Below, one piece after another: positions 8,243-16,650 of a DNA stretch of 60,835 bases. The position numbers and the translations under genes were made by a program. Below the pieces are notes generated by a model. The model had not been told where the DNA came from, did no database searches, and saw only the letters and a list, made by a program, of their open reading frames with translations. Numbering within the stretch: position 1 is the first letter of the stretch; each line of letters begins with the position of its first letter. The stretch comes from Ruegeria sp. R13_0 (GTDB lineage Bacteria > Pseudomonadota > Alphaproteobacteria > Rhodobacterales > Rhodobacteraceae): the NCBI RefSeq assembly GCF_017743995.1, contig NZ_JAGHRB010000020.1, positions 1 through 60,835 on the forward strand, read 5' to 3'.

Positions 8243-9106
8243 ATGAAAAAAACTTTCAGGATTATTAGAAACACATGGCTGCTGCTCTCGCCATTGCTAT
8301 TCGCCGCATCTCTAGCATTTAGTGTACTAATCATGGCTGGAGGCGCGGTCTTCAACTTGGCATCTAACGCGTTTGAGGCGATCACCGGAAAACAGTCCGT
8401 CGCATCACGCCACCTCACCGAAACCAAAAAACTCAAGGCCGACGTAGCCAAGCAAAAACAACTAAACAGAAAACTGAGGTCAGACGTGAGTTCCCTTTCA
8501 AGCCAGTTGGCAAACAAAGGGGCCTCTGCGCAGGCAATGGTTACACATAAAGGCAAGCGAACTACTGCTAAGGCCGCGGTTCTCGCTACAAGCGCTTCAG
8601 TTACAAAACGGGCTGCGGTTGCAGCGGGTCGAAGCGCAGGCTCGGTCGCAGGACAATCCATACCCTATGTCGGCACTGCCGTTGTCGTGTCCGTTACTGC
8701 ATTAGAGATTTACGACCTGTGCGAGACCATCAAGGACTTGAACGCGCTAAGCGAGGCCTTCGATCCGACTTTTCAAGCCGACGAAAACCAAAACACCGTT
8801 TGCTCAATCGAGGTTCCCTCTACAAGCGAGGTATGGACCGAAGTTAAAGAGGCCCCAAGAAATGCGCTCGACACCGCGAAGTCCAGTATGCCTACTCTTG
8901 AAGAACTCAATAGCATAGAAATCCCAGACATAGACTGGGCGGGAAACTACGCTTGGGCTGAGACGCACATAGATCGAATATACGACAACGGTCGCGATGG
9001 CGTCATTTACCTATGGGACGGAACCAAGGACGGCGCGGACAGCTTGAAAGAGAAGCTGCTTGCTTGGTGGCATGGAGATAAAGCGGTCAGCGCGAAAAAC
9101 CCTTAG
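8243..9106 (+). CDS. Membrane-anchored coiled-coil protein of unknown function (287 aa)
   Basis: An N-terminal membrane helix (about 10-35) is followed by a Lys-rich coiled coil (about 60-95, many KLKADVAKQKQ-type heptads), an Ala/Gly-rich hydrophobic stretch (about 110-160, QSIPYVGTAVVVSVTALEIY) and an acidic, Trp-rich C-terminus. The glycine-rich central segment recalls membrane-inserting hairpins, but I cannot assign a family. It is the most substantial intact gene in this end of the accessory region; function and target are unknown. Confidence 0.65.
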   Translation: MKKTFRIIRNTWLLLSPLLFAASLAFSVLIMAGGAVFNLASNAFEAITGKQSVASRHLTETKKLKADVAKQKQLNRKLRSDVSSLSSQLANKGASAQAMVTHKGKRTTAKAAVLATSASVTKRAAVAAGRSAGSVAGQSIPYVGTAVVVSVTALEIYDLCETIKDLNALSEAFDPTFQADENQNTVCSIEVPSTSEVWTEVKEAPRNALDTAKSSMPTLEELNSIEIPDIDWAGNYAWAETHIDRIYDNGRDGVIYLWDGTKDGADSLKEKLLAWWHGDKAVSAKNP

Positions 9107-9721
9107 CAGCCTTTAGGCTGACGGCGTCATCTACTTTGCAATGCTTTTTGTGATGGTCGTGAAGTTACAGGTCGGGGTATTTTGTGACTTTCTCGCAGCA
9201 CACCAACAGTGGCCCGAAAAGCACACCCGGACCAACTCCAGACTCGCAATGCCGAACTATCTATATGATAATAATATACTTTTTACGGTACTCCGAGAAG
9301 TTCGGGAAAGTGTGGGGGCACCACTTTCAAGCAAAAACAGTATGTTGCCCTGCGTAAATAGTCGATTCATGCCAACCTGTTGAAACAAAGATCAAGCGCG
9401 CTTGGTGACAACAAAGCTTGGCGCGTTCGAAAAAACTGAAAACTCTATGCGCTGTGTGAACAGCATCACTGAACACAAAACCGAAAGCCGCCATAGTCAG
9501 AATTGTAACGAGTTAGCGTTCATGGTGTGTTTCGAACGCGAGATCGGTTTCTCCTCCCTGAGATAGGGGCGCGTTTTGTTTCCAGCGCGCCCCGTCTTCT
9601 TTTGGGCTCTGTGTCATGCTCACCGATCTAATAAAGACTTCAATAGGAGTCGCTAGGCACGCCTTTGCCAAACGCTCTCACCGCCCTACAATTTGGGTGT
9701 GAACAAACGAAGCGAACGGCC
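9107..9721. other. Gap of about 600 bases between membrane protein and tRNA-proximal gene
   Basis: An A+T-rich stretch with no supportable gene; an 80-codon frame at 9141-9383 lacks any feature. It contains the hairpin at 9566-9593. No integrase gene or tRNA-Tyr fragment was seen here. Confidence 0.45.
9566..9600 (+). terminator. Hairpin with T-rich tail
   Basis: An 8-bp GC stem (GGGGCGCG/CGCGCCCC) with a 12-nt loop is followed by GTCTTCTTTT. It resembles a rho-independent terminator for a plus-strand transcript, although the nearest plus-strand gene ends 460 bases upstream. A short RNA ending here is possible. Confidence 0.4.
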
Positions 9722-9955
9722 ATGCTGGAAGAAAAGCGCAAAGATCTTGATTCGGAGAAGCAAAAACAACTCCTCCGGAAGTTGGTTGAAGATCTGAGTA
9801 AACAGCAGATCGACCTCTACTATCAGCCCACAAGCGAAATCGCCGCGTTTCTTGAGAAACAGATCGAAAGCGGTGAGTCTCTTCTGGCTGAAGACAGGGC
9901 GCTTCTACGTCGGTTGAGCCGCCGCGATATCGAAGTGCTTCTCAGTCTACACTGA
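9722..9955 (+). CDS. Small helical protein of unknown function (77 aa)
   Basis: Starts MLEEKRKDLDSEKQKQLLRK and consists of charged, probably coiled-coil helices ending LSRRDIEVLLSLH. A TTG 19 codons upstream is a less likely start. It has no signal peptide or known motif. It lies just outside the 3' end of tRNA-Tyr, at the boundary between accessory and core DNA. Confidence 0.45.
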   Translation: MLEEKRKDLDSEKQKQLLRKLVEDLSKQQIDLYYQPTSEIAAFLEKQIESGESLLAEDRALLRRLSRRDIEVLLSLH

Positions 9956-9986
9956 TAGATTTGCCGAAATTTTCTGCTAGAGAAAG

Positions 9987-10070
9987 TGGTGGGCGACCCT
10001 GGAATCGAACCAGGCGTGCGTCTCCGCGAGGGAGTTACAGTCCCCTGCCACACCTTGCGGCCTGTCGCCC
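9987..10070 (-). tRNA. tRNA-Tyr (GTA)
   Basis: The minus strand folds as a class II tRNA: acceptor stem GGGCGAC/GTCGCCC, anticodon GTA in CTGTAAC, a long variable arm, T-arm CCTGGTTCGATTCCAGG, discriminator A and encoded CCA (9987-9989). The long variable arm and anticodon identify tyrosine. Its 3' end faces the accessory region, the usual arrangement for an island integration site. No second copy of its 3' end was found in the window. Confidence 0.95.
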
Positions 10071-10186
10071 ACTGTCAGGCGTTGCACCTGACGTGGAGGC
10101 GTGATTACTAGCGCACCAAAGGAGCGTCAACAGGAAAATACCGCTTTGACGCAGGAAATCGAACGCCCGGCCCGGAGGCCAATAAA

Positions 10187-10963
10187 ATGAAGAAACCCAA
10201 GTGGGTCGTGGAAAAGGAACAGGCGCGCAAAGCAGCGGCTTCGGAAACGGTTTGGCTGTTTGGCCTGCACGCCGTGCGCGATGCGTTGATGAACCCGAAA
10301 CGGCAGAAATTGCGCCTGATTGTGACCCGAAACGCCCGTGACAAGCTGGCAGAAGCCATTGATTTTGCGGGCACCGAGGCCGAGATGGTCGATCCAAGAA
10401 AGTTCAACGCTCCGATTGATCAGGGATCAGTCCATCAGGGTGCCGCCCTTGAGGTCAAGCCGCTGGAATGGGGCGGGTTGACCGAAAACTGTATCGGGCG
10501 CGAACACCCTCGCGTGATTTTGCTGGATCGGGTGACAGACCCGCACAATGTCGGGGCGATTCTGCGCTCGGCCGAGGTGCTGGGCGCCAGTGCTGTGATC
10601 GGGACTCGGCACCATTCCGCGCCTGAGACTGGGGCGCTGGCCAAAACCGCAAGCGGCGCTTTGGAGCGTCAGCCCTATTTGCGGGTCCGCAATCTGGCCG
10701 AGGCGATTGTCGAGTTGCAGGGCATGGGCTATCTGGTGCTGGGTCTCGATGGCGAGGCCGAGGATACGATCGAGGCTGCGATAGGCGATCACCGTGATCG
10801 TCCGGTGGCGCTGGTGCTGGGTGCAGAAGGCCCCGGATTGCGGCAAAAGACCAAGGAAACCGTGGACAAATTGGTGAAAATTGACGCAGCCGGTGGTTTT
10901 GGATCTTTGAACGTCTCAAATGCGGCGGCGATCGCCCTATATGCCTCACGGTACACAGGATAG
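10187..10963 (+). CDS. rlmB: 23S rRNA (guanosine-2'-O-)-methyltransferase RlmB (TrmH/SpoU family)
   Basis: A 258-residue protein with the SpoU layout: an N-terminal substrate-binding domain (WLFGLHAVRDAL) and a C-terminal knotted methyltransferase domain with its three motifs (LDRVTDPHNVGAILRSAE; VALVLGAEGPGLR; LNVSNAAAIALY). It uses AdoMet to methylate a ribose in 23S rRNA. The start has GGAGG ahead of it. The stop codon TAG forms part of the ribosome binding site of the next gene. Confidence 0.93.
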   Translation: MKKPKWVVEKEQARKAAASETVWLFGLHAVRDALMNPKRQKLRLIVTRNARDKLAEAIDFAGTEAEMVDPRKFNAPIDQGSVHQGAALEVKPLEWGGLTENCIGREHPRVILLDRVTDPHNVGAILRSAEVLGASAVIGTRHHSAPETGALAKTASGALERQPYLRVRNLAEAIVELQGMGYLVLGLDGEAEDTIEAAIGDHRDRPVALVLGAEGPGLRQKTKETVDKLVKIDAAGGFGSLNVSNAAAIALYASRYTG

Positions 10964-10972
10964 GAGCGCGTC

Positions 10973-11254
10973 ATCTCTGGCCCATCGAAAATCGCCACCT
11001 GCTGCTATTGTGGGACCCGAGCGGCCCTTGTCCTGAAGGGAAAGCAGCGGCATGAGCTGAGCTGTTCCAGCTGCGGCGCGCCGTTGCATGACCTCAAAAT
11101 GCTGCCCAAGCGCAAGGTTACCGAAAGCGCACCTAGAAAACATGCGGTATCCCACACCGCCCCGCCGAAATCCAAGCGCAAGAAAAAGAAGAAAACCCTG
11201 TTTTCGCGCGTGATGGATGAGGCCTGGGATGTGATCGAGGATATCTTTGACTGA
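10973..11254 (+). CDS. Small zinc-ribbon protein, apparently starting at ATC
   Basis: A 93-residue product. Two Cys pairs (CCYC and CSSC, 19 residues apart) form a probable zinc ribbon, followed by a Lys-rich linker (KSKRKKKKK) and an acidic end (VIEDIFD). The frame opens directly after the rlmB stop, leaving only GAG, CGC, GTC and ATC before the conserved-looking SGPSKIATCCYCG. There is no in-frame ATG, GTG or TTG ahead of the zinc ribbon. AGGAG at 10962-10966 lies 6 bases before ATC, the ideal spacing, so I take ATC (read as Met) as the start. It is translationally linked to rlmB. Role unknown; nucleic-acid binding is plausible. Confidence 0.65.
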   Translation: MSGPSKIATCCYCGTRAALVLKGKQRHELSCSSCGAPLHDLKMLPKRKVTESAPRKHAVSHTAPPKSKRKKKKKTLFSRVMDEAWDVIEDIFD

Positions 11255-11354
11255 CCTTCGCGCTTTCGGGGTGTTCACAACCACGTCATCTGGGGTGTCT
11301 CGCAGCGCAAAACGTTGCAGATTGAGACGCTGAGTCCATGATTCCGTTATACCT

Positions 11355-11807
11355 ATGCCAATCCGCCACGCTCTCATTGGCGCGCTAAGCGCCACTCTTA
11401 TCGCTTCTGCCGCTGTTGCGCAGCCCGTGCCCGTGTATTTCGCGCCCGAGGGGGCTGCGATGGCGGGATACGATCCCGTGTCCTATTTTCAGGGTGACAT
11501 ACCCGTGCAGGGCCGTCCCGAGATTTCAGTGACGTGGAAGGGAGCCGAATGGCATTTCGCGTCTCTCGCAAACCGCGCGCTGTTTGAGGCGAATCCGCGG
11601 GCCTTTGCCCCTCAATTCGGGGGGTATTGTTCCTATGCGATGGCGCAGGGTCTCCTCAAGGGAACCGATCCCGGGGCCTGGCAGGTTGTGGATGGTCGCC
11701 TTTACTTGACGTATTCGCCTGAAATTGAGCGGAAATGGCGTGAAGATCAGGTGGAATACATCCATCAGGCCGAAGGGAACTGGCCTGAGATTCTGTATCG
11801 GGAATAG
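11355..11807 (+). CDS. Exported YHS-domain protein
   Basis: A 150-residue protein with a signal peptide ending AAVA-QPVP. The YHS-like core (GYDPVSYFQGD, WHFASLANRALFEANP, FAPQFGGYCSYAMAQG) is a small fold thought to bind metal. It is monocistronic: the ORF begins 100 bases beyond the zinc-ribbon gene, and a possible sRNA follows. The family occurs widely in roseobacters; the physiological ligand is not shown by sequence. Confidence 0.85.
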   Translation: MPIRHALIGALSATLIASAAVAQPVPVYFAPEGAAMAGYDPVSYFQGDIPVQGRPEISVTWKGAEWHFASLANRALFEANPRAFAPQFGGYCSYAMAQGLLKGTDPGAWQVVDGRLYLTYSPEIERKWREDQVEYIHQAEGNWPEILYRE

Positions 11808-11879
11808 GCGATCCTCCGCCGCTTGTGAAAAGTCATCACAAAAATGAGCGCACCCTCTTTTTTTTAACCAAAACATGCC

Positions 11880-11980
11880 TAAATGTCACAGTGACCGCGG
11901 AACGGAACTGCCGCGGGTCATTTCACTGTCCCTCGTTCCAACAACTGGCGCCCAAGGTTTCTTGGGCGCTTTTTTCTTTT
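11880..11980 (+). ncRNA. Candidate small RNA between two genes
   Basis: The gap between the YHS gene and the CoA-binding gene holds two hairpins in a row. The first pairs CCGCGG with CCGCGG (about 11897-11916) and is extended by imperfectly pairing flanks (CAGTGAC, GTCATTTCACTG). The second is the terminator at 11948-11980. A terminator 140 bases after the upstream stop, with a structured stretch before it, suggests a separate RNA of about 100 nt. It could instead be the 3' UTR of the YHS mRNA. I do not recognise an Rfam family. Confidence 0.35.
11948..11980 (+). terminator. Rho-independent terminator
   Basis: A 9-bp stem (GCGCCCAAG/CTTGGGCGC) with loop GTTT is followed by TTTTTTCTTTT. It ends the YHS transcript or the candidate sRNA and lies 25 bases before the next gene. 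Confidence 0.85.
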
Positions 11981-12004
11981 CCGGCCCTCGCATAGGGTAG
12001 CGAT

Positions 12005-12475
12005 ATGGCTGACTATTCTGATGAGTTCCTGAGATCCATTCTGAAGCGCAACAAGACCGTTGCCGTGGTCGGGGTGTCCATGAACGAGGTGCGGCCGAGT
12101 TTCTACGTGGCCCGCTATCTGTCGCTGAAAGGTTTTACCGTGATCCCGGTCAATCCCGGCCATTCGGGAAAGCAGCTTTTCGGTCAAACCGTGCGCGCCA
12201 GCCTGTCAGACATCACGGAAGATGTTGATATGGTGGATATCTTCCGCCGCTCTGAGGCTGTGCCTCCGATCGTGGATGAGGCGCTGGAGGCGTTCCCATC
12301 CTTGCGCACCATCTGGATGCAAATCGGTGTTGAACATATCGAGGCCGCCGCCAAGGCTGAGGCGCGCGGCGTGGATGTAGTGATGAATCGCTGCCCGAAG
12401 ATCGAATATCAACGCCTGTTCGGAGAGCTGCGCATGGGTGGCTTCAGCACCGGCATCATTTCATCCAAACTATAA
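12005..12475 (+). CDS. CoA-binding domain protein (YccU type)
   Basis: 156 residues making one Rossmann-like CoA-binding domain: TVAVVGVSMNEVRPSFYVARYL, then VIPVNPGHSGKQLFGQ, then VDMVDIFRRSEAVPPIVDEA and VVMNRCPKIEYQRL. The family resembles the CoA-binding domain of succinyl-CoA synthetase without the catalytic part; its cellular role is undefined. It converges on the lipoprotein gene with only 2 bases between the stops. Confidence 0.85.
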   Translation: MADYSDEFLRSILKRNKTVAVVGVSMNEVRPSFYVARYLSLKGFTVIPVNPGHSGKQLFGQTVRASLSDITEDVDMVDIFRRSEAVPPIVDEALEAFPSLRTIWMQIGVEHIEAAAKAEARGVDVVMNRCPKIEYQRLFGELRMGGFSTGIISSKL

Positions 12476-12477
12476 CG

Positions 12478-13044
12478 TCACTGCGCCTGGTAGGGTTTGA
12501 GACGGGCCACCTGTTCTTGCCTGCGCTTTTCCAGAACAACTTCACGCGGGACCCAGTCATATCTTGTGTCTTCCTGCAGCGGAGACCAGAAAAGAACCCC
12601 GCCATAACGCCACGGGTCCAAAACCACGCCGTCATAGAGCGACTCGCCCCGCGCGCTAATAATGGCTGTGCTGTGGTCGATTCGCAGCGGATTGTCGGCA
12701 TTGGCGATGGCGCGATGCATGTCCAGCGTTTGGAAGTTTTCTTGCTTCAGCCGCCGCTCAATATCTTCGGCCCAGTGCCAGCATAAGCCACGCGGGCGCA
12801 GGCCCTTATTGACCTTGGCATTGTGGATCAACGGAGGGTCGGTGATCTCGTATTCCTGCACCAGTTGCGCGGTGTAGGAATATGCAATGCGGGCGGCCCG
12901 GTTGGCCTCAGCCGGGTCGATATCGGGGCCGAGGTTTTGGATTTCCGAAGCAAGCCTCTGCACCTCATCTCCGGTAGACGGTGGCGGGGCCGCACAGGCG
13001 CCCAAAGTCACGAGGGCCAGAACGCAGGCCAAAGCTCTGATCAT
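12478..13044 (-). CDS. Lipoprotein of unknown function (188 aa)
   Basis: Starts MIRALACVLALVTLGACAAP with a lipobox at LGAC, so the mature protein is lipid-anchored at Cys16. The remainder is soluble (CWHWAEDIERRLK, NPLRIDHSTAIISA). The Cys-His-Trp-His segment might suggest a transglutaminase/NlpC-like core, but I cannot confirm a triad. It is the most downstream gene on the his strand and starts 73 bases after the hisE stop, so it may be read through from the his cluster. Confidence 0.75.
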   Translation of the reverse strand: MIRALACVLALVTLGACAAPPPSTGDEVQRLASEIQNLGPDIDPAEANRAARIAYSYTAQLVQEYEITDPPLIHNAKVNKGLRPRGLCWHWAEDIERRLKQENFQTLDMHRAIANADNPLRIDHSTAIISARGESLYDGVVLDPWRYGGVLFWSPLQEDTRYDWVPREVVLEKRRQEQVARLKPYQAQ

Positions 13045-13116
13045 TGTGATGTCCCTCGACCGATAGACCGTGAAACATGATCATAGAACCGCTTCGGCGC
13101 AGACGGAAGACTGAGC

Positions 13117-13434
13117 TTAACTTTTTGGGCGTGCGGCCTTTTCGGCGATACCGCTCAGGCCCTGACGCCGCGCTAGCTCCTCCAGCACATCGTCCAGCGC
13201 AACGTCGCGCGCGGCCAGCATGACCAGCAGGTGATACAGCACGTCGGCGGCCTCGGCCGTCAGCCCGTCCTTGTCGTTCTTGACGGCTTCGATGATGGCT
13301 TCAACGGCCTCTTCGCCGAATTTCTCAGCGCATTTCTCTGGACCCTTGGCCAGCAGCTTTGCCGTCCAGCTGCTCTCCGGGTCTGCCCCTTTGCGCGCCT
13401 CGATTGTGGCGGCCAGATCGTGCAGGATGCTCAT
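13117..13434 (-). CDS. hisE: Phosphoribosyl-ATP pyrophosphatase
   Basis: 105 residues with the all-alpha MazG-like fold: [17 protein letters not shown] and [18 protein letters not shown] carry the acidic metal-binding residues. It hydrolyses PR-ATP to PR-AMP, the second step of histidine synthesis. It stands alone, not fused to HisI as in enterobacteria. It overlaps the end of hisF by 4 bases, so the two are translationally coupled. Confidence 0.95.
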   Translation of the reverse strand: MSILHDLAATIEARKGADPESSWTAKLLAKGPEKCAEKFGEEAVEAIIEAVKNDKDGLTAEAADVLYHLLVMLAARDVALDDVLEELARRQGLSGIAEKAARPKS

Positions 13435-14192
13435 GTCAGCCTCATCGGGATACCGGCGGCGGCCATGTGTTCCTTGGCCTCGCGGATGGTGTATTCACCA
13501 AAATGGAAGATCGAGGCCGCCAGTACGGCGCTCGCCCCACCTTCGGTTACGCCTTCGACGAGATGGTCCAGATTGCCAACCCCGCCCGATGCGATCACAG
13601 GCACATCCACCGCATCGCTGATTGCGCGGGTCAGCGGCAGGTTGAACCCTGACTTGGTTCCGTCCCGATCCATCGAGGTCAGCAGGATTTCTCCGGCACC
13701 TTTAGCAACCACTGTTTTCGCGAACTCAACCGCGTCGATGCCGGTGGGTTTGCGGCCGCCATGGGTGAAGATCTCCCACTTGCTGGGGCTGACGGTTTTG
13801 GCGTCGATCGCGCAGACGATACACTGGCTGCCGAACTGGTCTGCCGCCTCGGCAATCACATCCGGGTTGGCGACAGCGGCCGAGTTGAAGCTGACCTTGT
13901 CAGCCCCAGCCAGCAGCAGGGCACGCACGTCATCCTTGGTACGCACGCCACCACCTACTGTCAGAGGAACAAAGCACTGCTCGGCCGTGCGCTGAACCAC
14001 GTCGAACATGGTGCCGCGGTTTTCATGCGTGGCGTGAATGTCCAGAAAACAGATCTCATCCGCGCCGGCGGCGTCATAGGCCTTGGCCGATTCCACCGGG
14101 TCGCCTGCATCGCGCAGGCCCACGAAATTCACACCTTTGACCACGCGGCCATCGGCGACATCCAGACAGGGAATGATACGGGTTTTCAGCAT
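13431..14192 (-). CDS. hisF: Imidazole glycerol phosphate synthase cyclase subunit HisF
   Basis: 253 residues forming a (beta-alpha)8 barrel. The catalytic Asp11 in [16 protein letters not shown] and the second acid in CAIDAK are present, as are the phosphate loops TVGGGVRT and IASGGVGN. With HisH it converts PRFAR and glutamine-derived ammonia to IGP and AICAR. It lies between the DUF302 gene (opposite strand) and hisE. Confidence 0.97.
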   Translation of the reverse strand: MLKTRIIPCLDVADGRVVKGVNFVGLRDAGDPVESAKAYDAAGADEICFLDIHATHENRGTMFDVVQRTAEQCFVPLTVGGGVRTKDDVRALLLAGADKVSFNSAAVANPDVIAEAADQFGSQCIVCAIDAKTVSPSKWEIFTHGGRKPTGIDAVEFAKTVVAKGAGEILLTSMDRDGTKSGFNLPLTRAISDAVDVPVIASGGVGNLDHLVEGVTEGGASAVLAASIFHFGEYTIREAKEHMAAAGIPMRLT

Positions 14193-14310
14193 GCGCTTTC
14201 CTTTGTTGCCCGCACCCTTACCGGCAAAGCCCCGCCGATGCCAGACTTGTGATTGCCACCCCTCTCAAACCTGTGAAAACTGTCCCCAAATTCATCAGGA
14301 GATCAATAAG

Positions 14311-14757
14311 ATGCGAAACCTCTTTCTGACCACCACCTTCCTTTTTGCAGGAGCAGTTGCCGCAATGGCTGACGATATCATCAAAGTAGAAACCGCAAAA
14401 TCTGTGCCCGAGGCGCTGGACGCCCTCGAAGCCGCTGTGGGCAACGCGGGCGCGACCGTCTTTGCACGCATTGACCACGCCGCAGGGGCCGAAAAGGTCG
14501 GCACGCCAATCCCGCCCAATCAGGTGCTGATCTTCGGCAACCCCGCGCTGGGGACGCCGGCCATGCAGATCGACCCGCGTGCAGGCCTGTTCCTGCCACT
14601 AAAAGTGCAGGCCTATGAGGACGCGAACGGGCAGGTCTGGCTGGCCTATGAAGACCCGAAAGAGACGATGGATGAGCTCGACGAGGTCGAAAACTCGCCC
14701 GTGATCGAGAAAATGCGCGGCGCGTTGAAGAAATTGACCTCGGCTGCCGCGCAGTAA
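14311..14757 (+). CDS. Exported DUF302 protein
   Basis: 148 residues, with CAGGAG just upstream of the ATG. The signal peptide ends AAMA-DDII. The DUF302 core is clear (SVPEALDALEAAVGNAGATV, FARIDHAAGAEKVG, LIFGNPALGTPAMQ, AGLFLPLKVQAYED). DUF302 folds as a small alpha/beta domain found alone or with heme or metal proteins; its ligand is unknown. It is oriented against the his genes and ends 5 bases before the hisA stop, an insertion between hisF and hisA that splits the cluster. Confidence 0.9.
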   Translation: MRNLFLTTTFLFAGAVAAMADDIIKVETAKSVPEALDALEAAVGNAGATVFARIDHAAGAEKVGTPIPPNQVLIFGNPALGTPAMQIDPRAGLFLPLKVQAYEDANGQVWLAYEDPKETMDELDEVENSPVIEKMRGALKKLTSAAAQ

Positions 14758-14762
14758 GGCGT

Positions 14763-15482
14763 TTAGCTCAGGGCGCGAATGGCCTCAGCCAGGTCAATCG
14801 CGCCATCATACAGCGCCCTTCCCGAGATCGCGCCGTTCAGCTCAACTCCGCAATCGCGCAGGGCGATCAAATCGTCCAATGAGCTGACGCCGCCCGAGGC
14901 AATGACCGGAATGGAGACGGTTTGGGCCAGCGCGGCTGTGGCTTCGATATTCGGGCCCTGCATCGCGCCGTCGCGGTTGATGTCGGTATAGATGATTGCC
15001 GCAACGCCAGCATCTTCGAAGCTGCGGGCCAGATCGGTGACCTGCACATCGGTTTCCTCGGCCCAGCCTTTGGTGGCAACCATGCCGTTGCGGGCGTCGA
15101 TGCCCACTGCGACCTTGCCGGGGAAGGCTTTTGCGGCCTCGCGCACCAGATCGGGGTTTTCGACCGCAACGGTGCCCAGAATAACCCGCGCCAAACCCTT
15201 TTCAATCCAAGTCTCGATGGTGGCCATGTCCCGGATACCGCCACCCAACTGAGCGGGCACGTTGCAGGCCTTCAGGATCGCCTCGACCGGAGCGGCGTTG
15301 ACCGGCTCGCCCGCGAAGGCGCCGTTCAGGTCGACAAGGTGCAGCCACTCACATCCCGCTTCAACAAAGGCACGGGCTTGCGCGGCCGGGTCCTCGTTGA
15401 AAACGGTGGCTTTGTCCATTTCTCCGCGCAGCAGGCGAACAGCGTTGCCGTCTTTCAGGTCGATGGCGGGATACAGGATCAT
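14763..15482 (-). CDS. hisA: ProFAR isomerase HisA
   Basis: 239 residues, a barrel enzyme homologous to HisF. The catalytic Asp8 is in [15 protein letters not shown], the second Asp in [17 protein letters not shown], and the phosphate loops are QLGGGIRDM and ASGGVSSL. It performs the Amadori rearrangement of ProFAR to PRFAR. The plus-strand genes on either side isolate it from hisH and hisF, so it probably has its own promoter in the gap before 15606. Confidence 0.97.
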   Translation of the reverse strand: MILYPAIDLKDGNAVRLLRGEMDKATVFNEDPAAQARAFVEAGCEWLHLVDLNGAFAGEPVNAAPVEAILKACNVPAQLGGGIRDMATIETWIEKGLARVILGTVAVENPDLVREAAKAFPGKVAVGIDARNGMVATKGWAEETDVQVTDLARSFEDAGVAAIIYTDINRDGAMQGPNIEATAALAQTVSIPVIASGGVSSLDDLIALRDCGVELNGAISGRALYDGAIDLAEAIRALS

Positions 15483-15605
15483 GTCGGGCGGCCTTATCTG
15501 AATGTTACACGGGCGGCGTATCGCACAAGCGGGTTAGCGACGTAAAGTCAATCTTGCCCGAAGCCCGGTACCGGGCCAGAGTGAACCCAAATCAGGGAGG
15601 TTATC

Positions 15606-16007
15606 ATGAAGAAACTTGCACTTTCGATTGCTTTTGCATCGCTGGCCACAGGCGCGATGGCGGCAGATCCGGCGGATGGGCTGTGGAAAACGCAACCCGG
15701 CGACACAGGTGGGTACCTGCACGTGTCGATCAGCGAATGCGGCAGCGCAATTTGCGGTACAATCGACAGCGCCTTTGATGGCAATGGCGATCAGATTCTG
15801 GACTATGAAAACCTGGGCAAACAGATCATCTGGGACATGGTCGCAGAAGGCAGCGGCAGCTATGATAACGGCAAGATCTGGGCCCCGGATCGCGACAAGA
15901 CCTACAACTCCAAAATGACGCTGGACAGCCAGAACCAGCTGACGGTCAAAGGCTGCGTCGCAGGCGGATTGGTCTGCCGCGGGCAGACCTGGACCCGCAT
16001 TCAGTAA
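15606..16007 (+). CDS. Exported DUF2147 protein
   Basis: 133 residues, with a GGGAGG ribosome binding site upstream. The signal peptide ends GAMA-ADPA and the mature part begins DGLWKT, the usual opening of the family, a small beta-barrel with lipocalin-like shape. Four cysteines (ECGSAICGT, KGCVAGGLVCRG) could form two disulfides. Role unknown. It lies opposite to the his genes and its stop is 4 bases from the hisH stop. Confidence 0.88.
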   Translation: MKKLALSIAFASLATGAMAADPADGLWKTQPGDTGGYLHVSISECGSAICGTIDSAFDGNGDQILDYENLGKQIIWDMVAEGSGSYDNGKIWAPDRDKTYNSKMTLDSQNQLTVKGCVAGGLVCRGQTWTRIQ

Positions 16008-16011
16008 CGCC

Positions 16012-16650
16012 CTAGGGCGCCCAAGTCAGGAAGTTGCCGATCATACGCAGGCCAACATCCTGGCTTTTCTCGGGGTGGAATTGCATCCCAAGCATCGTGT
16101 CGCGGCCGATCACGGCTGTGACGTCCTGCCCATAGTCCACATAAGCCAGCCTTTGCGCCGGATCCGTGACACGGAAATGGTAGGAGTGGACGAAATAGAC
16201 ATGATCGCCGGATTTCACACCATTAAACACCGGGTGATCGCTATCCAAAACCAGATCGTTCCAGCCCATATGCGGCACCTTGAGCGAAGCGTCCGAAGGC
16301 TCGATCCGCAGCACGTCCCCAGCGACCCAATTCAGACCATCGGTTTCGGTATATTCATGGCCTTTTGAGGCCATCAACTGCATCCCGACGCAGATACCGA
16401 GGAAGGGGCGACCTTTCTGTTCGACCGCCTCAACCATCGCGTCATAGATGCCCTTGTGGCCACGCAGCTCGGCGGCGCAGGCCGGAAAAGCTCCGTCCCC
16501 GGGTAGCACCAGCCGGTCCGCGCGCGCGACGACATCCGCGTCCGAGGTCACAACGACCTCACCCGCATCAAGTTCCTTCGCCATACGCTGAAAGGCTTTT
16601 TCGGCCGAGTGCAGATTGCCGCTCTCGTAGTCGATGATCGCGGTGAGCAT
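16012..16650 (-). CDS. hisH: Imidazole glycerol phosphate synthase glutaminase subunit HisH
   Basis: 212 residues of class I glutamine amidotransferase. The nucleophile Cys87 is in FLGICVGMQLM, and the His-Glu pair in MQFHPEKSQ. It supplies ammonia to HisF. Its ATG directly abuts the hisB stop codon, so hisB and hisH are cotranscribed and coupled. hisF lies 1.8 kb downstream, beyond two opposite-strand genes and hisA. Confidence 0.97.
   Translation of the reverse strand: MLTAIIDYESGNLHSAEKAFQRMAKELDAGEVVVTSDADVVARADRLVLPGDGAFPACAAELRGHKGIYDAMVEAVEQKGRPFLGICVGMQLMASKGHEYTETDGLNWVAGDVLRIEPSDASLKVPHMGWNDLVLDSDHPVFNGVKSGDHVYFVHSYHFRVTDPAQRLAYVDYGQDVTAVIGRDTMLGMQFHPEKSQDVGLRMIGNFLTWAP

Noticed and set aside
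9987..10070. Search for an attachment-site repeat of the tRNA-Tyr 3' end in the island
   Set aside because: No second copy of the 3' end was found within positions 1-9986 by eye; the other border may lie outside.
13231..13995. Plus-strand frame of 254 codons over hisF/hisE
   Set aside because: Antisense shadow of conserved his genes with low-complexity, Arg/Ala/Ser-rich translation.
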